Source of the DNA: Phycisphaerales bacterium | Lineage (GTDB): Bacteria > Planctomycetota > Phycisphaerae > Phycisphaerales > UBA1924 | NCBI GenBank assembly: GCA_016709445.1 | Contig: JADJMV010000001.1 | Location: 977,398 to 1,041,397 of the forward strand | Reading direction: 5' to 3' | Length of the DNA stretch: 64,000 bases | Shown: in pieces, positions 35,658-44,960 of the stretch | How positions within the stretch are numbered: position 1 is the first letter of the stretch | Layout: the number at the start of each line of letters is the position of its first letter | Made by a program: the position numbers and the translations under genes | The notes under the pieces: model-generated | What the model was told of the DNA's origin: nothing | Database searches by the model: none | What the model saw: the letters and a program-made list of their open reading frames with translations, nothing else

Positions 35658-37249
35658 ATGGCAAACCACCGCAACCGATCCATCGGCCTCCAAGCCGCCG
35701 CGTTCGTCGCCCTCGCCGGCGCCGCCGCCCGCTCGCCCACGCCCAGATCTTCCAGCGTCTCGTCGGCTCGACCGATGCCGAGCACTTCAACGCCATCGAC
35801 CAGACACGCGACGGCGGGACCGTCGCCGCCGGCGTCCGCCAGCTCACGGGCAAGGGCCTCGAGGTGTACGTCGTCCGCTTCGATCGGGACGGCAACGTCG
35901 TCTGGGCCCGCACCTACGGCAACACCGGCCGCGACGTCGGCTACAGCATCGTGACGCTCCCCGACGGGAGTTTCGCCGTGGGCTGCCAGACCGACGCCGC
36001 CGGCGGTGGGTGGACCACAGGTCTCCTCCGCCTCGATCCGGCCGGCAACCCCATCGCCGCGTGGGCCTACCCCGGCACCGCCGGCTCCGACCCGGTCAAC
36101 GTCCCCGACCCGGGCGTCTCCATGGACTACGACCGCGCGAGCAACACCCTCGTGTTTACCAGCAACTACCAGTCCCTCCCGACATTCCACCGTGCCGACG
36201 CGGCCGTCGGCGCCCCGATCGTCAGCCAGCAGTATGCCTTCGGCCTCGCCGGCTACAACGTGCAGGTCGGCTTCACCGATGTGGTCCCCGATCCCACCGG
36301 CGCCGCCGACGCGCTGATCAGCGGCACCATCCGGCGCACCGACAACGGCAACGGCGCCGCCTTCGTCGAGCCCTTCTTCATGCGAGTGGACTTCAACGGC
36401 AACCCCGTCGCGCCCGCGATCGGCTACAACCTCAATCCCGGCGCGAACCCCGCCTGGGCCGGCACCGGCGCCGCCATCACCACCAACGGTGTCCAGGCCT
36501 TCATGACCGGGCGCATCGAGATTCCCGCCGGCTCGACCGATCCCGCCCTCAACATCCTCGCCCTCGACCTGTTCGGCGCCCCCGCCGGCAACTTCTTCAT
36601 CGATCTCCCCGGCGGAAACTCCATCGAGCCCGCGTACCGCGCCGCCGACTTCCGCGCCAACGGCGGGCCCCTCTATATCGCCGGCCACGTCCTCGACCAG
36701 TCCGGCCTCCCCCGCGCCATGCAGGCCGCCGTCCCGGCCATCATGGCCGTCGACTTCCTCAAGATGTACGACGACGACACCCAGGGACGCTCCATCGTCG
36801 CGATGGACATCGGGTGCGGCCAGGCCATCGCCGGAGCCGCAGACCCCGCCTCGCCGCCCCCCGGCTTCGGCGCCGGCGATGGCTATCTCATCAAGAGCAA
36901 CGAGAAGGGTGTCACCGGCTGCCGCGAGAAGGACCCCGATTTCGTCCCCAAGCAGTACCCGCTCAAGCCCTACGCCGTGAACCCCGATCCCATCTCCATG
37001 CCCGCCCCCAAGGCGTGGCCGATCACCTTCACCGACATCCCCACGAAGGATCTCGCCCATTGCTTCAGCCCCGCGTGCACCCCCTGCATCGCCGACTGGA
37101 ATGGTGACGGCATCGTCAACACCCTCGACGTCCTCGCCTTCCTCAATGACTGGGTCGCCCACGCCCCGAAGGCCGATGTCAACGGCGACGGCACCGTGAA
37201 CACACTCGACGTCCTCCTGTTCCTCAACGCCTGGGCCTCCGGCTGCTGA
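35658..37249 (+). pseudogene. Secreted protein with GC-type dockerin domain, one frame break in the signal peptide
   Basis: ATG 35658 opens a clear signal peptide (LQAAAFVALAGAAA). The frame then breaks at the C run 35728-35730, and the mature protein continues one base out as PLAHAQIFQRLVGSTDAEHF. One extra C restores about 530 residues. The body contains SBBP-like beta-propeller strands (GNVVWARTYGNTGRDVGYSI) and ends in two dockerin-type repeats (DWNGDGIVNTLDVLAFLNDW; DVNGDGTVNTLDVLLFLNAW) and Gly-Cys, like the gene at 5880. It is likely a cell-surface or exported structural protein. The break is probably a sequence error. Confidence 0.8.
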
Positions 37250-37271
37250 GCCGCGAACGGCGCATGATCAT

Positions 37272-37307
37272 GGGCCGCCGCGATCCCGGGAGGGGACGCG
37301 GCGGCCC
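37272..37307 (+). terminator. Hairpin terminator after the dockerin gene
   Basis: An 11-bp perfect inverted repeat, GGGCCGCCGCG and CGCGGCGGCCC, has a 14-nt loop and is followed by TTCTCG. It starts 22 bp after the stop codon. The rest of the gap up to 37614 holds no convincing gene. Confidence 0.7.
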
Positions 37308-37614
37308 TTCTCGTGGAGCGCTTTCAGGGTCTGACGATCGAACCACCAGCAAATTGGCCCGCGGTGGTCCGGAGCAACGCGGTGGAGCAGGCAAGGTGGC
37401 GAGTGAGGAGTTCGGGCTGGTAGTCGGCGGGGCGGTGCTCCGTGTGCAACAACTCTCGCCGATCAACCTCCTCCACGATTTGCTCGGCGGCATCTCCGCG
37501 TGGCGCGACTCCCCGCCATCGACAATCAAGCCCTCGATCGCTGCCGGGGCGGGAGCGCCCGATGCTCCGCCCATATTGGAAGTATCCGATGGCGCCGACC
37601 GCCGAGGTCCGCAC
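37308..37614. other. Intergenic region of 307 bp
   Basis: This stretch separates the terminator from the 3' end of the YncE-like gene. A 96-codon minus-strand frame beginning right after that gene's stop (37324-37614) has no recognisable domain and unremarkable composition, so it is not called as a gene. Nothing else was seen. Confidence 0.4.
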
Positions 37615-38645
37615 TCATGTGCCGACGACGACAATCCGAAACGTCCCCGGTTTCATCGCGGGGCGGCCGGTTCCACCGGCCATGGGCGCCTCGAATTCGG
37701 CCGTGGGCAGGTAGACCCGGTGGGCCTTGGGGTCGATCGCCATCGAGCGGGCTCTGGGCGCCGTTGTGAGGGATTCCGAAACGGCGAACGCGCCGTCGGC
37801 CGTCCCGATCACCGTCAGCGCGCCGTCGCCCCCCGAGGCCAGCGCGAACCCCGCGGGGTCGAACTCGGCGCCGTCCACTCCCTCGCCAATGGCGACAGTC
37901 GCGAGCGCCTTCCCGCTGTCGCTTTCCATGACGACCATCTTCTGATTCGCGCACGCCGAAAGCAGCCGGTGGTGCACCGTATCGATCGCCAAGCTTGTGG
38001 CTCCTCGCTTGGCGCGAGCGGCCAACGATGCTCGATCTCCAGCGTCTCGGCGTTGATGCGCACAACCTCGCTCGTGTCTTCGAGATTGACGAACAGAGCC
38101 CCCGTACCGTCCACGGCGGCCAACTCCGGCCTGCCGCCGATCGAGACGGTTCCGACAACCGACAGATCGTTCGCGTCGATGACCGTCGCGTCCTTGCTGC
38201 GGCCGTTGAAGCAGAAGACCCTCATTGTGGCCGGGTCGTGGGCTATCGCGTCCGGATTGTCACCGGCCTTGATGGTGCCCAACCTCCCGAGGCTCTTCAG
38301 ATCAAACACAGTCACGCTGGTAGTTCTTCCGTTGCTTGTGAAGCCCGTGTTGAGGTCAGGCGCGAGTGCGACGCCGTGAACACCCGCAGTGTCCGGGATA
38401 TCGCCGACAATCTCTGCGCTCTCGGTGCTCACCACCATGACGTGCGTACTCCGCGGCACATACAAGCGCCCGGCATCCGCATCCACCGCCAACAAGTCCC
38501 AGCCGCCGTCACCACCGATGTCAAAGCTCCGGATCACGTGGTGGGGCGAGATCGCCGCAAGCGGGGCCGATGGCTGGACGTTTACCGCGGGAGCAAAGGC
38601 CGCGCACATCACGCCCAAGACGACGGTTGATACCGTCGCGCGCAT
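37615..38645 (-). pseudogene. YncE/YVTN-type exported beta-propeller, one frame break
   Basis: AGAGGAG lies 7 nt before ATG 38645, followed by a signal peptide (VVLGVMCAAFAPAVN). Repeats of about 42 residues follow, with pairs such as LLAVDADAGRLYVPRSTHVM and GVHGVALAPDLNTGFTSNGR. The frame is lost near 38005-38015 after HRWPLAP and resumes one base out as KRGATSLAIDTVHHRLLSAC, then AEFDPAGFALASGGDGALTV. One missing base explains it. The repaired protein of about 343 residues would form a seven-bladed propeller of the type found in surface and PQQ-linked proteins. The function is unknown. Confidence 0.75.
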
Positions 38646-38856
38646 GCGGAGTCTCCTCTGCGTTCGGATGTCCGAATCGAGGATCAGTTTAGGGCGCGTC
38701 GAGCCAAGGGCTCGTATTCAGCGCCCCGAGTTCGCCAGAGGCGGCATCCGTTTGTGTGCAAACAACTATGAAGCCGCTCGGCGCCCGCCGCCTTTGGCCG
38801 CTGTGGGGCGGACACGTCCTTGTGCGCCGGGAAGTGCGCGGCGCCCCGGCCGGGAT

Positions 38857-39114
38857 TCACGCGCCGAGACACAGACGTAGCCGAGGCACACACACCATCG
38901 GCCCCCCATCGGGGGCGGTCTCGATATCCGTGAACAGCTCATTGGTCGCCGCGTCGGCGCCGCGGCGCATCGATGCCGCCACGCGAGGGTGCGGGATCAG
39001 CGTGCCGATCCGAGCCAGTGGAGCGGCATCGGTCAGCCGCGTCCCGATCCGCTCCAGGGCTCGCGCCAAGTGCGCGCGCTCCGACTCTCCGTGCCAAACG
39101 GCATCCGGTCGCAT
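38857..39114 (-). CDS. Small protein of unknown function
   Basis: The 85-residue frame follows a purine-rich ribosome site (GGGAGGGGAGAG) ending about 5 nt before its ATG. It is helical at the N-terminus (SERAHLARALERIGTRL) and ends with a strand-rich part (PMVCVPRLRLCLGA). No family was recognised. A candidate promoter with a palindrome lies upstream. The unusually good ribosome site is the main reason to call it. Confidence 0.5.
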   Translation of the reverse strand: MRPDAVWHGESERAHLARALERIGTRLTDAAPLARIGTLIPHPRVAASMRRGADAATNELFTDIETAPDGGPMVCVPRLRLCLGA

Positions 39115-39144
39115 CTGCTCTCTCCCCTCCCGGCGGCAGTGACC

Positions 39145-39183
39145 GGGCCGTTATCATCGGCATCGCGCAACGTCCAATTGGAC
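39145..39183 (-). promoter_or_regulatory. Candidate promoter with a 12-bp perfect palindrome
   Basis: Read on the minus strand, TTGGAC and GATAAC are separated by 16 nt, upstream of the small gene at 38857-39114. The -35 box lies inside the perfect palindrome GTCCAATTGGAC (39172-39183), which could be an operator. This is based on pattern only. Confidence 0.35.
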
Positions 39184-39265
39184 AGAATGTGTAAAAATAG
39201 CTAAGAGAAAGCGATGGCGCCGCCAACCCCGCCTGAACGGCCTCGGAGGGCTGTGCCGGTCTCCG

Positions 39266-41062
39266 CTAGTTGCCGGTTGCTGGGGCGTTACCCAGGACGT
39301 CACGCACCAATTGCGCCACCGGACCCTTGTCGGCTCTGAGCGCGTCCCTCGCCCCGGCCAGGATCGTCTCGCCCGAGGCGAGATGCTCCGTTTCGTCCCG
39401 TGTCAAGGAGCGAACCGACGCGGTGCGGCGCAACGACATCACCTCCGCCGCCGCACGCAGCGTGCCCAGCTCCAGCAGCCACGAGTCGTTCGCCGCCGCA
39501 TGGTGTTCCCAGAAGCGGATCGCGTCGTCCAAGATCGGTCGCGCCTCTTCCGGACGCCCGTCCCGGAGCAGCCAGAGCGAAAGAGATGGCTCCATCAAGC
39601 GTGCCTCGATACTGTCTGCGCCGCCGCGCGCGCGCGCCTCCTCGTGGAGACTCTGGAGCACCTCGATACGAGTCGCCCAGATCGCCCCAACGGCGCCCGG
39701 GTCCTCGAGCAGCGTCGGGCCGTGCGCCCACTCCAGCACCCACAGCGAGGTCAGCACCTCCGACGCCAGACCCTGCTCCTTCGCCGAGCGGAAGCCCGAC
39801 ATCAGCTTCATCAGGCTGTCGAGCGAGCGCTTGCGCCACGCCGCATCCGTCTCGCGCTTGGATTTCTCGATCAGCAGCTCGTTGCGCTGGACCTCGGCCT
39901 CACGCCCCAATCGGCGCGCATCAGCATGCGCCGCGACCGCCGCCGCGGCCCCGAGGCTCGCGAGCACGATCGCCGCCGCCGCGACCGGGTGCCGACGCGC
40001 CGCGAGGCGTGTGCGCCGGACCGGACCGGACCGGGTCCAGAGCAGAGGCCGGCGCGCAAGCCACAACTCCAGTTCTCCCGCCAGGACCCCCGCCGAGCCG
40101 TAACGGTCGCGCTGCGCGGGGGCCAACGCGCGGACCGTGATCGCGCGAAGATCGCGCTCGACCCCCGCCAACCGCAGCCGCCGGTCAAGCTGCTCCGGGC
40201 GAAGCCCCTCCGGCGTACTCAGGCTTGAGAGCGCCTCCAGCGAGCAGCCGCCCGCGGCCGCCTCACCCGTGAGGGCCCAGAAGAGCGTCGCGCCAAACGA
40301 GAAAATGTCGGACGAGGGCGTGAGCGCACCGCGCTCCAGCCGAAACTGCTCCGGCGCCATGAAGGCAAGCGTGCCCCGAGCGTCCGGCGTGGCGGCGTCC
40401 GCGAGCGGAGCCTTGCGAGTCTGTGCGGTTGCCGCGCCGAAGTCGGCGATCCGCACCGTCCCGTCCGGACCCACGAGCATGTTCGCGGGCTTGAGGTCGC
40501 AGTGCACAAGCCCCGCAGCGTGGATCGCCTCAAGCCCCCGCGCCGCGCCGACCAGCAGGCGCACGACCTCGCGGCGTCCCGGCCCGGGTGAAGAAGCAAG
40601 GAACCCTTCAAGGGTCGGACCCTCAATCAATTCCAGCACCGTGAAAACGCGCCCATCAGCGGTCCGGCCGCAATCGAGCACCCGGAGCACGTTCCGATGC
40701 TCCACACGCCGCGCATTGCGAGCCTCGGCCAGGAGGCCCTCGGCGTCCCCTTCACGGTCGCACCGGGAGACCTTCACCGCGACAAGGGCCTCGCTCGATT
40801 CGGTCGAGAGCAGGCGGTCCGTCGCCTCGTAGACGGTGGCAGTCGCGCCCTGGCCGATCGTCTCGAGCAGCCGATACCGCGGCTCGCCATCAGCCAGCAG
40901 CGGACCGACCGAGCCCATGATCCACAGCCCGGCCGCCGGGGGCGAGTCCGTCCCGGGCGCCACCCCGCCGGTCAGATAGTCGATCAGGCGGGCGACCTCC
41001 GACTCGGAGCCGGTCGCCCCGGGGCGGAGCGGCGTCGCGGCGCTAGAAGGGGGGCGGATCAT
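39266..41062 (-). CDS. Membrane Ser/Thr protein kinase
   Basis: The 598-residue protein starts at an ATG overlapping the stop of the upstream sigma-like gene (ATGA). The kinase domain (about 60-330) has IGQGATATVYEATD, the Lys of ALVAVKVS, HCDLKPANMLV, ADFGAAT and GTLAFMAPEQF. The catalytic loop reads H-C-D instead of H-R-D, so it may be activated without loop phosphorylation. One membrane helix (VAAAAIVLASLGAAAAVAAH) leads to an outer helical domain of about 200 residues without clear repeats. As in the pair at 8225-11751, it is coupled to a sigma factor and probably controls or senses for it. Confidence 0.88.
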   Translation of the reverse strand: MIRPPSSAATPLRPGATGSESEVARLIDYLTGGVAPGTDSPPAAGLWIMGSVGPLLADGEPRYRLLETIGQGATATVYEATDRLLSTESSEALVAVKVSRCDREGDAEGLLAEARNARRVEHRNVLRVLDCGRTADGRVFTVLELIEGPTLEGFLASSPGPGRREVVRLLVGAARGLEAIHAAGLVHCDLKPANMLVGPDGTVRIADFGAATAQTRKAPLADAATPDARGTLAFMAPEQFRLERGALTPSSDIFSFGATLFWALTGEAAAGGCSLEALSSLSTPEGLRPEQLDRRLRLAGVERDLRAITVRALAPAQRDRYGSAGVLAGELELWLARRPLLWTRSGPVRRTRLAARRHPVAAAAIVLASLGAAAAVAAHADARRLGREAEVQRNELLIEKSKRETDAAWRKRSLDSLMKLMSGFRSAKEQGLASEVLTSLWVLEWAHGPTLLEDPGAVGAIWATRIEVLQSLHEEARARGGADSIEARLMEPSLSLWLLRDGRPEEARPILDDAIRFWEHHAAANDSWLLELGTLRAAAEVMSLRRTASVRSLTRDETEHLASGETILAGARDALRADKGPVAQLVRDVLGNAPATGN

Positions 41063-41583
41063 TCGTCCAAGCCCCGTGAAGCCCGGAGTTTCTCGAGGAG
41101 CCGGTGCCAGCGCATGCGAACAGCGGGCGCCGACAGGCCGAGGATGGTCGCGACCTTGCTGTGCTGGAGGCCGCCGGCGTGCAGTCGTGCAAGCTCCATC
41201 TCGTCGTTCGAAAGGCCCAGCCTCGGCAGATCCACCCGATCGTCCGGCTCGCGGGCGCCGCTCCGATCCGGATCGGCCCGGCGCAGTCCCTGCCGGAGAC
41301 GGCGGTCCTGCAACTCGGTTCGGGCGCAGTCGGAAAGTGCCTCGAGCATGATCTCCCTGAGCAGGCGACGGATATCACGGGCCGTGACCGTGTCCAGCCG
41401 CGTCGTGAAGGAATCGGCCCGCCGGAAGACCGTCGCCAGGAAGTCGCTCGAGTCGTAAAAGCGCATGGCGCCCGCGGCGAACCGCTCGCGGAACCGCGTT
41501 TTGATCTGCGACCGGTGGGTCTCGATGAAGTGGGCCAGCGCTTCGCGATCGGGGTGGAAGGGCTGGGAGGCAGTCTGGCTCAC
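41059..41583 (-). CDS. Diverged ECF-like sigma factor or HTH regulator
   Basis: The 174-residue protein has a region-2-like segment (RSQIKTRFRERFAAGAMRFY, then DSSDFLATVFRRADSF) and a clear C-terminal helix-turn-helix (LARLHAGGLQHSKVATILGL, then SAPAVRMRWHRLLEKL) like sigma region 4. GTG 41583 gives the N-terminus expected for the family; longer starts add an unlikely His/Arg-rich leader. It overlaps the kinase ATG by 4 bp. It is more diverged than the sigma factor at 11182, so a DNA-binding regulator without polymerase binding cannot be excluded. Confidence 0.7.
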   Translation of the reverse strand: MSQTASQPFHPDREALAHFIETHRSQIKTRFRERFAAGAMRFYDSSDFLATVFRRADSFTTRLDTVTARDIRRLLREIMLEALSDCARTELQDRRLRQGLRRADPDRSGAREPDDRVDLPRLGLSNDEMELARLHAGGLQHSKVATILGLSAPAVRMRWHRLLEKLRASRGLDE

Positions 41584-42180
41584 GATCGGCGTTTCCAACC
41601 TGTTGTGGAGAACTCGCTCCGCAAGCTCCCCGGCTTGCCGCCGGTGGAAAAATGGATAAGAATGCCGCCGCGCGGAGCACGGATTCACGCTCCCATGGAC
41701 GGACGCCAAGGAAACGGCACCACCTCGTGCGCCGCCCGGGACTCCGCAAGCTTCTCTGGCGGACCTGATATCGGAAGAGTGCCGCTGTGCTCATCAAAAA
41801 GCTCGTCAGAGCCGCCCCGGGGACAACCCCGGCAAGCCGCCAAATGTCCGCTCGGACCCGCGGCACCTCCGCAGCCGTGTTGCTGCTCTGCCTGACCGCC
41901 ACGACCGCCCTCGGCAAAGCCCTCAGCGAGGGCCATGCCCACGGCCCGGTCGATGACACCTGGCAGTACCTGGTCGATCTCTTCCGCATGCTCCTCGGGA
42001 TGTAGCGAGAGCCCGGCCCGGGCTCGTGGCCCAGCCCGTGAAAGCATCGGACGGCTCTCGCGAGCATGATCCCGCGGAGGGATGGGGCGGGCCATCCCCG
42101 GGTTCGGCGCGCCGCCGCCGCCGGAACGCGGATGGCCTCCCCTGTGCGAACCACGGGCTCGGGTAGAGTGCCCGCATCCC
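41584..42180. other. Gap of about 600 bp with one doubtful small frame
   Basis: It lies between the divergent sigma-like gene and the diadenylate cyclase gene, and holds their promoters. A possible short gene lies at 41787-42005 (separate entry). No hairpin or clear promoter boxes were found. Confidence 0.4.
41787..42005 (+). CDS. Possible small membrane or exported protein
   Basis: The 72-residue frame starts at GTG with GGAAGAG about 7 nt upstream. It has a basic N-terminus, a hydrophobic stretch (SAAVLLLCLTATTALG) and an amphipathic C-terminal helix (WQYLVDLFRMLLG). No family is known. It could equally be chance in GC-rich DNA. Confidence 0.35.
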   Translation: MLIKKLVRAAPGTTPASRQMSARTRGTSAAVLLLCLTATTALGKALSEGHAHGPVDDTWQYLVDLFRMLLGM

Positions 42181-43368
42181 ATGCCACTCCTGCGAGCCCT
42201 GATCGATCTGACCCTGCCCGACGCCGTCGACATCGCCCTCGTGTCGCTCTTTGTCTACGGCCTGCTCCTCGGGCTCCGACGGGTGCGGGTCCGGAGCATC
42301 GCAGCCTTGCTCGTGGCGCTGGCCCTCGTCTACACGATCGCGCAGGTCGCGGGGCTGCGCCTGACGGTCTATCTGTTCCAACTCTCGATCGCCATCCTGG
42401 GCGTGGCCCTTGTGATCATGTACCACGGCGAGCTGCGGAACGCGATGGAGCGGTTCCTCGCCGGGCTGGGATCGCGCCGACGGCGAGGCGGGGGTGCCGC
42501 GGGCGAGCCGACGGGCTGGACCACGCCGCTCGTCGCGGCATTGCACGAACTGGCGAAGCGAAAGCACGGCGCGCTCGTGGTGCTCAGCGGGCGGGACGAT
42601 CTGCACCGGCACCTCACCGGCGGCACCGCGATCGGCGGACAGATCAGCGAGGCACTGCTGCTCAGCATTTTCGATCCGCATTCGCCCGGTCACGACGGGG
42701 CGGTTGTGATCGACGGCGACCGCATCGCGACCTTTCAGGCACACCTCCCGCTCTCCACGGACTTCGAGCAGCTCCACCAGAGAGGGACGCGCCACGCCGC
42801 AGCACTGGGCCTGGCCGAACGCTGTGACGCACTCTGCCTGGTCGTCTCGGAAGAGCGGGGACGCATCTCGATCGCGACCCTCGGGAGCCTCCGCCAACTC
42901 GACGACGTGGGCGACCTCCAGCGCACGGTCGAAGACTTCCTGCGCGAGACCCGCGGCTCACCCGCGCGGGCGGTCCGCTTCTGGTCGTGGCCCGAGATGC
43001 GCCCCAGGATCACAGCGGTGGTGGCGGCATACGCGCTCTGGTTCGTCTTTGCCCACGAGGGGGAGACCGAGTACCGGTCCTATGTCGTGCCGGTCGAATT
43101 CGTCGGCCTCGACGACGGCCTACGCGTCCAGAAAGTCGAGCCGCGGATGATCAAGGTGATCTTGTCCGGGCCGCGGCGGGCGTTCTACCTCGTCGGCCGG
43201 GACGATGTGGCCGTCCATGTCGGGGCCTTCGATTTCGCGGAAGGCTCCTCGGAATACACCCTCACCGCCTCGGACATCGTGCGCCCCGACGGCCTGACCT
43301 TTACGAATATCTTCCCCCGCACGGTGCAGGTGGGGATCGTCGGATCGGACACGACGCCCGCCAAATGA
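42181..43368 (+). CDS. Membrane diadenylate cyclase (CdaA type) fused to a YbbR (CdaR) domain
   Basis: Residues 10-85 form three membrane helices as in CdaA. The DAC domain (about 105-260) follows, with HGALVVLSGRDDL, the catalytic Asp-Gly-Ala (DGAVVIDGD, 172-174) and GTRHAAALGLAE (202-213), the RHR-type ATP site. It makes c-di-AMP from two ATP. Then comes a fourth helix (ITAVVAAYALWFVF, about 277-290) and one YbbR domain (VPVEFVGLDDGLRVQKVEP, then IKVILSGPRRAFYLVG). In Firmicutes the regulator CdaR, with YbbR repeats, is a separate neighbour of CdaA. Here both are one 395-residue polypeptide whose topology puts YbbR outside the membrane. Confidence 0.88.
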   Translation: MPLLRALIDLTLPDAVDIALVSLFVYGLLLGLRRVRVRSIAALLVALALVYTIAQVAGLRLTVYLFQLSIAILGVALVIMYHGELRNAMERFLAGLGSRRRRGGGAAGEPTGWTTPLVAALHELAKRKHGALVVLSGRDDLHRHLTGGTAIGGQISEALLLSIFDPHSPGHDGAVVIDGDRIATFQAHLPLSTDFEQLHQRGTRHAAALGLAERCDALCLVVSEERGRISIATLGSLRQLDDVGDLQRTVEDFLRETRGSPARAVRFWSWPEMRPRITAVVAAYALWFVFAHEGETEYRSYVVPVEFVGLDDGLRVQKVEPRMIKVILSGPRRAFYLVGRDDVAVHVGAFDFAEGSSEYTLTASDIVRPDGLTFTNIFPRTVQVGIVGSDTTPAK

Positions 43369-43457
43369 GCGCGAGTTCCCATCCGGAGGGTCCTCGCCCG
43401 CGCCACGACGCCCGCATGCCGAATGGTTCAGCAGAACGCTGCGCTCCCGGGCTGGCG

Positions 43458-44012
43458 TCAGACGCCCGAAGCGGTGATCGGCATGCTAAGCGGCTTGTAA
43501 AAGATGACCGCATCATGGAGCGTCGTGCCGTCGGGATCGAACGCGAACCCCGGGACCGTTCCGGCGCAGGTCCAGCCCAGACGTCGATACAGCCGATCGG
43601 CGGCGCCGCCACCCTTGGCGTCGAGAGTCAGGAGCCCGAATCCCGCGCCCCGCGCCGATCGCTCCACGGCGTGCATGAGCTCCGCTCCAAGGCCCGCGCG
43701 CCGAGCCCTGCGATGGACGAGCAGCTTGGCGACCTCCGCGCGGTGGGGCTGGTTGGGCGCCCACGCCGGGTGCAACTGCACCGATCCTGCGATGCCCTGA
43801 TCGTCCCGGGCAATCAGGAAGATCGCGCGAGCGTCGGATCCGGCGAGGGTGCGGCGCCACCAACCCTCGGCGGCCGCGCGCGAGAGCGTCGAGAGAAAGC
43901 TCACCGCGGCCCCGGAATCCACCGCATCCAGGAGCAGCTCGCCCAATGACCGGAGATCGCCCTCCGTCCCGGGAGGCTCCAACTGCTCGATCTGGCATCG
44001 CAACTGCGGCAT
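43458..44012 (-). CDS. GNAT-family N-acetyltransferase
   Basis: The 184-residue protein has the GNAT core: strand IFLIARDDQGIAGSVQLH, motif A AEVAKLLVHRRARRAGLGAE with the acetyl-CoA loop RRAGLG, helix LMHAVERSARGAGFGLLTLD and the C-terminal ADRLYRRLGWTCAGTVPGFA. It transfers acetyl from acetyl-CoA to an amine, perhaps an antibiotic or small metabolite. ATG 44012 gives a standard length; no strong ribosome site is present. It is a single gene. Confidence 0.85.
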   Translation of the reverse strand: MPQLRCQIEQLEPPGTEGDLRSLGELLLDAVDSGAAVSFLSTLSRAAAEGWWRRTLAGSDARAIFLIARDDQGIAGSVQLHPAWAPNQPHRAEVAKLLVHRRARRAGLGAELMHAVERSARGAGFGLLTLDAKGGGAADRLYRRLGWTCAGTVPGFAFDPDGTTLHDAVIFYKPLSMPITASGV

Positions 44013-44194
44013 CGTGAGATCACGCGGATTGGTCGCATTCGGTCCGGATATCCGGCCGAGGCCCGGTTTCCCGAGGAATCGTTCGGTCTGAGCCGGACGG
44101 TCCCCTAGAATAATCTTGGCGAGACGCCCCTGCCCGCGGCACCGGCCGTGCCGTCGGGGGCGCGGCTGGCAATCGGCGAACGAAAGGTGGGCCC

Positions 44195-44488
44195 TTGCAA
44201 CCAGCATTGACAGACTCATTTACCGCTTCGGAAGAGTGGCGCAGATTGTCCGCGCCGGCGCAGGGGGTCCTCAGAGGCGTGCTGGAATTGGCGTTTCGCC
44301 GGGATGCGGGCTGGGCGGTCGACAGCACCCCGAAAGAAATGAGCGATTGGTTCGGGCGCGAGCTCAGGACGCCCCCAGCAGCCATACTCGCGGGCCTGCG
44401 CGAGCTCGAAGCGGCCGGATACCTCTGTCGTGGCCGCGGCGGAACCGGCAGCCGGTTCATCGTGAAGGCTCCGCTCGTCGAGCGTTGA
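44195..44488 (+). CDS. Small winged-helix DNA-binding protein
   Basis: The 97-residue frame begins at TTG with AAAGGTGG upstream. It contains a helix pair and recognition region (STPKEMSDWFGRELRTPPAA, then ILAGLRELEAAGYLCRGRG), followed by a strand wing (GGTGSRFIVKAPLV). This is the shape of a stand-alone winged helix, probably a transcription factor. No partner gene was seen; target sites are unknown. Confidence 0.6.
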   Translation: MQPALTDSFTASEEWRRLSAPAQGVLRGVLELAFRRDAGWAVDSTPKEMSDWFGRELRTPPAAILAGLRELEAAGYLCRGRGGTGSRFIVKAPLVER

Positions 44489-44960
44489 AGTCGTTCCCCG
44501 GAACCCTCCCGGATCCTGCCCCACTCCCACCCCACGTCCAGCCACTCTCGCCCCTCCCGCAGACCTCTGTGGACCGCGCGCCAATGCCCTTCCGCGTGAG
44601 TGCCAGAAGGCGGGGACATCCGCGAAATGGCATATGTACGGTATTTATGCGGATAATCCCTCCCACACGGGTGTGGGTTCATGGTGCCAAGCGCTTGGTC
44701 TGGCGGCAGCCCAATCAAAGTCGGCGGCGTGGCGTGGTCTGGCCGAAGGTGGTGAGAATTGGCCACGATCGGCGCAACGCACTTGAGCGATAAAGGCCTC
44801 CGCTATCAGTTAAAGGGCGTCAGCGGCCTCGCGCCTCTGGCCCGGCGTTTGCCAGTGAGGGTTGTCGGCGCATCCGCGGCCCTGGCCGCGGCGCCGGCGC
44901 GCGGGTCAGCGCACCCGGAGGTGCGCGATACTTCGCGAGATCGGAGAGAGAGGATCAGTC
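44489..44960. other. Intergenic region of 472 bp
   Basis: It lies between the winged-helix gene and the next exported protein, both on the plus strand. No gene, strong hairpin or convincing promoter pair was found. The stretch around 44625-44660 is locally AT-richer than its surroundings and could hold a promoter. Confidence 0.4.

Noticed and set aside
37324..37614. 96-codon minus-strand frame directly after the YncE-like gene
   Set aside because: It has no ribosome site, no domain and no coding-like pattern, and it overlaps the dockerin terminator region.
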